Origin: CAZLXG01 sp964563585
Lineage (GTDB): Bacteria > Bacteroidota > Bacteroidia > Flavobacteriales > Flavobacteriaceae
DNA length: 38,982 bases
Assembly: GCA_964563585.1 (NCBI GenBank)
Contig: CAZLXG010000013.1
Span: 1 to 38,982, forward strand
Direction of reading: 5' to 3'
Shown: positions 33,466 to 38,982 of the stretch, piece after piece
How positions within the stretch are numbered: the first letter of the stretch is position 1
Layout of the letters: each line of letters begins with the position of its first letter
Position numbers and translations under genes: made by a program
Notes under the pieces: model-generated
The model's input: the letters and a program-made list of their open reading frames with translations, nothing else
Told to the model about the DNA's origin: nothing
Database searches by the model: none

Positions 33466-34119
33466 ATGATAAAATTATTAATTGCCGATGGCCATCCTAT
33501 TATTAGGAAAGGTCTTGAATTTCTTTTTTCAGCATCATCAAACATAAAAATTGTTGGAAGTGTTGATGATGGAGAAGCTATTTTGGAATTTGTTAAAAAT
33601 AATCCTGTAGATATTATTTTAACAGAAACGGATTTTCCAAAACTTAATGGACTAACTGTTTTACGTTATTTAAAAGCAGATTACCCTAACATTAAAACTA
33701 TTATTTATAGTGGTCAACCAGAAGAAGTATATGGTATTAACGCCATAAAAGCTGGTGCATCTGGTTTTATATCTAAAACAATTAATATTTTAGAAGTTAA
33801 CGACGCTATTTTAAAAGTGCATAATGGTGGTCTTGCATTAAGTGATGTATTAAAGCAGCAAATAGCTTTAGGAAGAAAAGTATATAAATCTGGTTCGTAT
33901 TATAAAAAACTTTCTACACGTGAAGCTGAAGTTTTAAAACTTCTAACTATTGGTAGAAAAAACAAAGAGATTTCTAAAGAATTAAATATAAATGAAAAAA
34001 CGGTAAGTACTTATAAAGCACGTTTAATGAGAAAACTAAAAGTAACTAATTTAGTTGATTTAGTTAATCAAGCAAAACTTACTAGCGAATCACAAAACAC
34101 GATTCAGTTTTCTAGATAG
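33466..34119 (+). CDS. LuxR/NarL-type response regulator with an atypical receiver (Glu in place of the phospho-Asp)
   Basis: This 217-residue protein has a receiver domain (1-120) and a C-terminal LuxR helix-turn-helix (about 148-210: LSTREAEVLKLLTIGRKNKEISKELNINEKTVSTYKARLM). In the receiver, the acidic pair at the end of strand 1 is reduced to Asp8-Gly9. The phospho-acceptor position, four residues before the conserved Pro58, is Glu54 (codon GAA) in ILTETDFP. The switch Ser82 and Lys104 are kept. Such receivers may be always-on or respond to something other than phosphorylation. No histidine kinase is adjacent. The last 30 bases overlap the end of dnaG on the other strand. The DNA target is unknown. 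Confidence 0.92.
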   Translation: MIKLLIADGHPIIRKGLEFLFSASSNIKIVGSVDDGEAILEFVKNNPVDIILTETDFPKLNGLTVLRYLKADYPNIKTIIYSGQPEEVYGINAIKAGASGFISKTINILEVNDAILKVHNGGLALSDVLKQQIALGRKVYKSGSYYKKLSTREAEVLKLLTIGRKNKEISKELNINEKTVSTYKARLMRKLKVTNLVDLVNQAKLTSESQNTIQFSR

Positions 34120-36048
34120 TAACATTTTTAAATCGGAATAATCTTTCACTTCTTCAAGTACACTTTTATTAGTGCTTGTAGTGTTCTGTAGTGTCGCTTT
34201 CTGAAATTCTTTTACTTTTTGTTCTATTAAAAAACAACGAAGACTTAAAATAGTTTCACTAACTAATTGTGCAATACCGTGAGTTTTTTCCTTTGGAAAA
34301 ATATTCATTCGATTCCAATCATCTAAAACATAGCGTTCGTCATCCATTAAAATGGTAGTAATTTCACTTGATGTTGCAGAATCTACAGTATTAATAAATG
34401 TTTTTAGTTCAAAATTTGGATTCTGATTTAGCGTATCAATTATGGTATAATATAATGTTTTAAATTTCTCGTTAGAAAACTCCATTTCATCATCCTGTAA
34501 ATCTAAAAATACTTTTTCAAACACTTTAGCTTGATGAATTACTGGCTCTAAGATAAGTTCGCCATTATCATTTTCTTTTAAAACTAAATCTTCAAAATCT
34601 TCGATTTTATTTCCGTAAAGCAATAAAACTTCAATAATTTTTCGTTCTAAAACATATTGAACATCAACTTTTTCAATAGGTTGCTGATGCTTAATAACTT
34701 CAAAAGCTTTTTGTTCTTTTTTATATTGTTTATTTTCTTCTTGAAATTCTTTTTTATTGATTTGTGCCAATGTACTAAACAGAACTTCTTCACTAATATC
34801 CATAATTCTGGAACATTCCTGAATGTAAATTTCCTTTTTAATTCTATCTGGAATTTTAGAAATACTGTTTACAATATCTCTAACCGTATCTGCTTTTTTA
34901 ATAGGATCATTTTTTGAATCCTCAAATAAAATAGATGCTTTAAATTGAATAAAATCTTTAGCATTCTCTTCTAAATAAACCGATAATTCTTCAAGTGTAT
35001 TTTGTTTTGCAAAACTATCAGGGTCTTCGCCTTCTGGGAATGTGCATACTTTCACATTCATACCTTGTTCCAAAATCAAATCGATACCACGCAACGATGC
35101 TCGCATACCAGCTGCATCACCATCAAATAATACCGTAATATTTTTTGTAAGCCTATTTATAAGTCTAATTTGTTCGGGAGTTAAAGCGGTTCCAGATGAA
35201 GACACCACATTTTTAATTCCTGTTTGATGAAACTGAATAACATCGGTATAACCTTCAACTAAAAAACAATTATCCTCTTTTGCAATGCTTTGTTTGGCGT
35301 GATAAATACCATATAACACTTTGCTTTTATGATAAATATCACTCTCTGGTGAGTTTACATATTTTGCCGCTTTTTTATCGCTAGTTAAAATACGTCCGCC
35401 AAACCCTAACACACGACCACTCATGCTTTTTATGGGAAACATAATACGTCCTTTAAACCTGTCAAAACGCTTATCTCCTTTAACAATAGTAAGTCCTGTT
35501 TTTTCTAAAAACTCAATATTGTAACCTTGCTTTAACGCTTCATCGGTAAAGGCTTGCCATTCGTTTAGCAAATAACCTAAATCAAATTTCTTAATAGTTT
35601 CTTCTGTAAATCCACGTTCTTTAAAATAACTTAAACCTATAGATTTTCCTTGGTCGGTTTTATGTAGTGTTTTTTGAAAATAAGTACTTGCGAACTCGCT
35701 AACCAAATACAAACTTTCGCGAACATTCGCTTGTTCTTTTTGCTCGTCGCTTTGTACCGTTTCTTCAACTTCAATATTGTATTTTTTAGCCAAATATTTT
35801 ATAGCTTCTGGATAAGTAAAATGCTCATGCTCCATTAAAAAAGCGACTACATTCCCACCTTTGCCACTAGAAAAATCTTTCCATATTTGCTTTACGGGCG
35901 ACACCATAAAACTTGGTGAACGCTCATCACTAAAAGGACTTAACCCTTTAAAGTTGCTTCCTGCTTTTTTTAGATTTACAAAATCGCCAATAACCTCCTC
36001 TACACGAGAAGTTTCAAATACTTGATCTATGGTTGATGGAGATATCAA
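34090..36048 (-). CDS. dnaG: DNA primase, with degenerate zinc-finger domain
   Basis: This 652-residue enzyme makes RNA primers for replication. The N-terminal CHC2-type domain aligns well (NFKGLSPFSDERSPSF, then WKDFSSGKGGNVVAFLM), but the four zinc ligands are Ser37, Ser40, Asp58 and Ser61 instead of Cys, His, Cys, Cys. The catalytic core (IKKFDLGYLLNEW, GRIMFPI, GRVLGFGGR, KYVNSPESDIYHKSKVLYG) and the TOPRIM domain (FLVEGYTDVI with Glu, LFDGDAAGMRA with the DxD) are intact. The C-terminal part is the helicase-binding region. The start ATG at 36048 gives the usual STIDQVFETSRVEEVIGDFV beginning. It converges on the response regulator with a 30-base overlap. Confidence 0.96.
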   Translation of the reverse strand: MISPSTIDQVFETSRVEEVIGDFVNLKKAGSNFKGLSPFSDERSPSFMVSPVKQIWKDFSSGKGGNVVAFLMEHEHFTYPEAIKYLAKKYNIEVEETVQSDEQKEQANVRESLYLVSEFASTYFQKTLHKTDQGKSIGLSYFKERGFTEETIKKFDLGYLLNEWQAFTDEALKQGYNIEFLEKTGLTIVKGDKRFDRFKGRIMFPIKSMSGRVLGFGGRILTSDKKAAKYVNSPESDIYHKSKVLYGIYHAKQSIAKEDNCFLVEGYTDVIQFHQTGIKNVVSSSGTALTPEQIRLINRLTKNITVLFDGDAAGMRASLRGIDLILEQGMNVKVCTFPEGEDPDSFAKQNTLEELSVYLEENAKDFIQFKASILFEDSKNDPIKKADTVRDIVNSISKIPDRIKKEIYIQECSRIMDISEEVLFSTLAQINKKEFQEENKQYKKEQKAFEVIKHQQPIEKVDVQYVLERKIIEVLLLYGNKIEDFEDLVLKENDNGELILEPVIHQAKVFEKVFLDLQDDEMEFSNEKFKTLYYTIIDTLNQNPNFELKTFINTVDSATSSEITTILMDDERYVLDDWNRMNIFPKEKTHGIAQLVSETILSLRCFLIEQKVKEFQKATLQNTTSTNKSVLEEVKDYSDLKMLLSRKLNRVL

Positions 36049-36129
36049 TGCAGAAAAAATTATTTATTTATATTAATCGTAAATGTAATATAAACTATTG
36101 ATTTTATAAACCAAAGATTTTTTGAATTT

Positions 36130-36160
36130 GACTTTTATAAAAAATTTAGCTAACTTCGTT
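36130..36160 (+). promoter_or_regulatory. Promoter of the gene cut by the assembly gap
   Basis: TTG (36130-36132), a 20-base spacer and TAACTTCG (36153-36160), 25 bases before an ATG at 36186. Its layout and several bases match the promoter at 38904-38934. It diverges from dnaG. Confidence 0.6.
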
Positions 36161-36185
36161 TTAATCCTAATATAATCAATTAATA

Positions 36186-36198
36186 ATGAGCATGTTAA
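36186..36198 (+). CDS. First codons of a gene interrupted by the assembly gap
   Basis: An ATG at 36186 opens a frame reading Met-Ser-Met-Leu before the N run. It is well placed behind a promoter at 36130-36160. Nothing more of the protein is certain. After the gap one plus-strand frame is open from 36301 to a TAA at 36340-36342 and could be its end. Four residues do not allow identification. Confidence 0.4.
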
Positions 36199-36298
36199 NN
36201 NNNNNNNNNNNNNNNNNNNNNNNNNNNNNNNNNNNNNNNNNNNNNNNNNNNNNNNNNNNNNNNNNNNNNNNNNNNNNNNNNNNNNNNNNNNNNNNNNN
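36199..36298. other. Assembly gap of exactly 100 N
   Basis: The run is exactly 100 N, a common convention for a scaffold gap of unknown true length. The flanks differ in kind: a gene start on the left and a terminator-like right arm on the right. The hidden sequence is therefore probably much longer than 100 bases. Confidence 0.98.
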
Positions 36299-36302
36299 TA
36301 TT

Positions 36303-36319
36303 AATTGAAGCGCTTTTTT
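36303..36319 (+). terminator. Right arm of a terminator whose left arm is in the gap (candidate)
   Basis: AATTGAAGCGCTTTTTT has the form of the right half of the terminators seen elsewhere in the window, where ...GGCTTTTTT or ...AGCTTTTTT closes a symmetric stem. The left half would be an AAAAAAGCGCTTCAATT-like sequence just inside the gap. Inference only. Confidence 0.35.
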
Positions 36320-36338
36320 ATATTATACTATATTTTAA

Positions 36339-37418
36339 TTAATCCATATCAAAACGTACACCAATAGAAATATTGTTTTGCTTAACGGCTTGGTCTTTAA
36401 AAATAGGTGACAAATCGTATTTAACATACAATGCAGTATTATTAAAAGCAATGTAACCACTTAAACCATACACTAAATTAGTAGTATTAAAACCATGTTT
36501 TTGTTTGTCTTTTACGTGTTCTCCTTCAAAATCGTACTTTAATTTTTGACGTGTACCTATATTAAATCCTGCATATCCACCAAGTCCAATTTTAAATTTA
36601 TTATGAGTTGAATATCTAAAATATGTGTCCTTTTCAATTTTTTTAGAAGGTCCGAATTCAAAATGCATAGGAAACACTAAATTGGTAATTGTAAGTTTAG
36701 ACTTTTTTAAATCGTTTGGAAATTCTTCTAAAACGGTTTCATTTCCTTGTTTTACGAAATAGTTATTATCGGTTGGTTTTAGTCCGTTTATTTGAAAAGA
36801 ATAGCCATATTTAAAACGTAAAAAATTAGAATTTTTAAACACACGTGTTTTCCACGCCCAACCTATTTCGAAAAAACGAGAACCACCAAATTTATATGGT
36901 GAATCATCTAATTTCTCACCTTCAATAATAGCGTTATTTAAACCAAAAGCTAAAACCATATCACTTGTAGTACGTCTATCGTATTTTTTAGGCTTATTTT
37001 TTCCATTAATTCTAAAACCTGCAAAACTACCTTCGTTACCTCCAATAGAAATCCTTACTTTAGAAAGGTCTTCATCGTCATAACTTACATCACCTTCGTC
37101 ATTACGTTTTAGTAATGAAATTTTATTATCAATAATTGCAATACGATTTTCAATGTTTAAAGCGCGCTTTTTAGCAACTTTCATTTTTAAGGTCTTTGCC
37201 TCATTGCTTGTAATCTCACCATTTTCTAAACGCATATTTATTGTTTCAACTTCTATTTTTAAAAAATCGCGTTCTTCCGTTTTAATCTTTTCTTTAAGCT
37301 CTTGTAGAATTTCTATTTTATCTTTATTGTTTACATTTTGAATTGTGTCTTGCGCATTGATTAATTGCACATGTAAACATAATATGGCCATTGCCAAATA
37401 CTTAGTAATAGTTTGCAT
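36339..37418 (-). CDS. Outer-membrane beta-barrel protein with N-terminal coiled coil
   Basis: This 359-residue protein has a signal peptide (MQTITKYLAMAILCLHVQLINA, then Q). Residues about 30-105 are charged and helical, rich in Lys and Glu, and look like a coiled coil (ILQELKEKIKTEERDFLKIEVETINMRLENGE...). The rest, about 115-359, alternates polar and hydrophobic residues with many aromatics and ends FDMD in a strand (NNISIGVRF), as in a porin-like barrel. It is third in a unit with a sigma factor and an anti-sigma candidate, 62 bases after the latter. It may be the main output of that sigma factor, or part of its sensing; this is inference. No specific family is recognised. Confidence 0.75.
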   Translation of the reverse strand: MQTITKYLAMAILCLHVQLINAQDTIQNVNNKDKIEILQELKEKIKTEERDFLKIEVETINMRLENGEITSNEAKTLKMKVAKKRALNIENRIAIIDNKISLLKRNDEGDVSYDDEDLSKVRISIGGNEGSFAGFRINGKNKPKKYDRRTTSDMVLAFGLNNAIIEGEKLDDSPYKFGGSRFFEIGWAWKTRVFKNSNFLRFKYGYSFQINGLKPTDNNYFVKQGNETVLEEFPNDLKKSKLTITNLVFPMHFEFGPSKKIEKDTYFRYSTHNKFKIGLGGYAGFNIGTRQKLKYDFEGEHVKDKQKHGFNTTNLVYGLSGYIAFNNTALYVKYDLSPIFKDQAVKQNNISIGVRFDMD

Positions 37419-37480
37419 AACTGTTCGTTTTTTGTCCCAAATTGGGCATTAATGATTTATTGATTGAATTATTACTTGAT

Positions 37481-38245
37481 TTAATTATTTCGTTGAGCAA
37501 CCGCCGTTTTTACTGTACCATAACTTGCTTTTATTGCCTCAAAAACTTTATTTCGAAATGATTGATCTAAGTCGGCTTCAACATCTTGAAGTAACAAATT
37601 AGCATCTACCACACCTGTGTTTTTATCATATAATTGCTGTAGTCTAATTTCCTTTTGAGCTTGTTCTAATAAGGCATTAATATCTTCATCTGTAACAATT
37701 GTATTATTTTCTTTTAAAGCCTGAACTTGAGCAACTACATCTTGTATTTTTTGCGCTTCAAAAGTCAAATTTTCTTGTATAATATTAATTGGTTCTGTTT
37801 TTTCTTGTTTTTCTTTTGAAACTGAGTTTTCTAATACTACAACAACTACATTTTTATTTAAATCAGATTCAGTTATTGTTGATTTTTTTATAATTTGATT
37901 TACCTCTAATTCTTTATTTGAATCATTTACATTTAAAGCTTCCTCAATAATTTCAATATTTTCAATTGCTACTTGATTGCTTTCTTCTTGCTTAATAACT
38001 TTTGGAGTTATCACAATTTCTGGTGTAATATTTTCTACTGAATCAGTATTAAAAAACTGAGTTGCAACTAAAAATATTCCAACAATACTTGCTGCCAAAC
38101 CCAACCACCAAATTGATTTTTTTTGTCGTTTTTTTTCTTGATTTCCTATACGTTTCGATAATTTAATCCACGCATCTGCAGATGGCTGTAACTCTCTTTT
38201 CTCAAGCTTATCCTTTATATTTTCTTCAAATTTAATTGGTGCCAT
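37481..38245 (-). CDS. Membrane-anchored anti-sigma factor candidate
   Basis: This 254-residue protein has a cytoplasmic N-terminus of about 40 residues (FEENIKDKLEKRELQPSADAWIKLSKRIG), one membrane helix (about 44-65, SIWWLGLAASIVGIFLVATQFF), and a long, charged, low-complexity periplasmic part rich in Glu, Val, Asn and Ile. The start motif PSADAW-KL is what I recall from anti-sigma proteins paired with ECF sigma factors in Bacteroidota; the classical zinc-binding H-x3-C-x2-C of ZAS proteins is absent. Its start overlaps the sigma gene's end by 14 bases, so expression is coupled. The call rests on gene order and topology. Confidence 0.78.
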   Translation of the reverse strand: MAPIKFEENIKDKLEKRELQPSADAWIKLSKRIGNQEKKRQKKSIWWLGLAASIVGIFLVATQFFNTDSVENITPEIVITPKVIKQEESNQVAIENIEIIEEALNVNDSNKELEVNQIIKKSTITESDLNKNVVVVVLENSVSKEKQEKTEPINIIQENLTFEAQKIQDVVAQVQALKENNTIVTDEDINALLEQAQKEIRLQQLYDKNTGVVDANLLLQDVEADLDQSFRNKVFEAIKASYGTVKTAVAQRNN

Positions 38246-38807
38246 AACCTATCTTATTTAATTTATTAATCCCCAATTGCAATAATTTTCGTGCTTTAAA
38301 CAATTGCGATTTTGATGTGCCTTCTGTAATATTTAACATGCTTGCAATTTCGTGATGCTTATAACCTTCAATTGCGTACATAACAAATACCATTTTATAA
38401 CCTTCAGGAAGCGTATCTATAAGTTGCTGTATTTCGGCAATCTCAATATCTGTTTTTATATTATTGGTATAATCGTTTTTAAAATCTATTTCTTCTACTG
38501 GAAACTCAATATGCTTTTTTTGCCTTAAAAACGAAATAGATTCTCGTACCATAATCCGTCGAATCCAACCTTCAAAACTCCCTTCGTTTTTAAAGGTTTT
38601 TAAATTTAAAAACACTTTAAAAAACCCATTAAGCATTGCTTCTTCAGCCTGTTGTAAATCTTTAATATAATATCTACAAACACTTAACATTTTTGGCGCA
38701 TGCAACTCGTATAAGACATGTTGTGCTTCACGATTATTTTTAACCGCTCTTTTAATTAGCACAGATTCGTTTTTATGGAGTTGTATAACTTTCAAAAGTT
38801 GTTTCAT
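38232..38807 (-). CDS. ECF-type RNA polymerase sigma factor
   Basis: This 191-residue protein starts at ATG 38807 (MKQLLKVIQLHKNE); an open frame runs back to 38957, but its 50 extra residues are not sigma-like. Region 2 covers LYELHAPKMLSVCRYYIKDLQQAEEAMLNGFFKVFLNLKTFKNEGSFEGWIRRIMVRESISFLRQKK. Region 4 covers IDTLPEGYKMVFVMYAIEGYKHHEIASMLNITEGTSKSQLFKARKLL. Region 1.1 and region 3 are absent, as usual for ECF members. It is first of a unit with an anti-sigma candidate and an outer-membrane protein, so an envelope-related response is likely. It is a candidate to recognise the ECF-type promoter at 11257-11284, but nothing links the two directly. Confidence 0.93.
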   Translation of the reverse strand: MKQLLKVIQLHKNESVLIKRAVKNNREAQHVLYELHAPKMLSVCRYYIKDLQQAEEAMLNGFFKVFLNLKTFKNEGSFEGWIRRIMVRESISFLRQKKHIEFPVEEIDFKNDYTNNIKTDIEIAEIQQLIDTLPEGYKMVFVMYAIEGYKHHEIASMLNITEGTSKSQLFKARKLLQLGINKLNKIGYGTN

Positions 38808-38903
38808 TTTGCTTTCTATTTTAAAGACGCAAATTTTATGCAAAAGGTTGCCTGAGTAAAAATTTATTTTATAAATGTAGTTGAATATGAGGTATTTTAA
38901 AGC

Positions 38904-38934
38904 TTGACTTTGTGAGAAAGATTGGCTAACTTCG
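38904..38934 (+). promoter_or_regulatory. Promoter pointing out of the right edge
   Basis: TTG (38904-38906), a 20-base spacer and TAACTTCG (38927-38934). It shares the TTGACTTT start and GCTAACTTCG end of the promoter at 36130-36160. The gene it serves must start beyond the window. It diverges from the sigma factor gene. Confidence 0.55.
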
Positions 38935-38982
38935 TTTAAACGTTGTATATAAATCATTAAAACAGATTCATATACTTAAAAA

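Noticed and set aside
38808..38957. 50-residue N-terminal extension of the ECF sigma factor
   Set aside because: The extra residues have no sigma-like features and overlap the divergent promoter at 38904-38934; ATG at 38807 fits the family.
1..38982. CRISPR array, prophage or complete insertion sequence
   Set aside because: I found no regularly spaced repeats, no phage structural or integrase genes and no transposase frame. The repeats seen are short and dispersed.

Overview
The window is a stretch of a Flavobacteriaceae (Bacteroidota) chromosome, probably marine. The grounds are the AT-rich composition, gliding genes gldB and gldC, a type IX secretion plug protein, a complete Na+-pumping NADH:quinone reductase (nqrABCDEF), families typical of this group (DUF6702- and DUF6695-like, BT0820-type HAD) and promoters of the Bacteroidota form TTG-N18/20-TAnnTTTG. 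The genus cannot be fixed from the sequence. There is one assembly gap of exactly 100 N (36199-36298), and genes are cut at the left edge and at the gap.

Layout. 1-1120: end of an S41 peptidase, a long inverted-repeat element of attC-like form, and a composite dispersed repeat. 1116-8437 (minus): tatA, then a probable transcription unit of two carboxypeptidase-regulatory-like proteins, a DUF6702-like protein and two tandem M1 metallopeptidase paralogues. 8518-11208: pepE, tRNA-Gly(TCC), a GNAT acetyltransferase, an M48 metalloprotease and a small exported ankyrin protein with an ECF-type promoter. 11456-16832: gpmI, a BT0820-type HAD protein, an acetyl-CoA hydrolase/transferase, and the unit map-cupin-methyltransferase. 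16932-24544 (minus): nqrA-F, a small unknown gene and apbE, whose product attaches FMN to NqrB and NqrC. 24726-27477: T9SS plug protein, apaG, a repeat cluster and a DUF2306-like membrane protein. 27584-29291 (minus): NRDE (TANGO2-type) protein overlapping a DUF6695-like protein. 29443-36048: pruA, gldB-gldC, nadE, an orphan LuxR-type response regulator and dnaG. 36339-38807 (minus): ECF sigma factor, membrane anti-sigma candidate and outer-membrane barrel protein.

Most of the window is core metabolism and housekeeping. I found no phage, CRISPR array or complete insertion sequence. The points most worth a second look are: DnaG has lost all four zinc-finger ligands; the response regulator has Glu in place of the phospho-accepting Asp; a composite repeat with 6-bp inverted ends occurs twice in opposite orientation; REP-like palindromes sit in the only loose junctions of the nqr operon; the ankyrin gene has an ECF promoter; the NRDE and DUF6695 genes overlap and look like a two-hydrolase unit; and the N gap probably hides a whole gene with its own promoter and half a terminator visible. 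None of these amounts to a proven new system.
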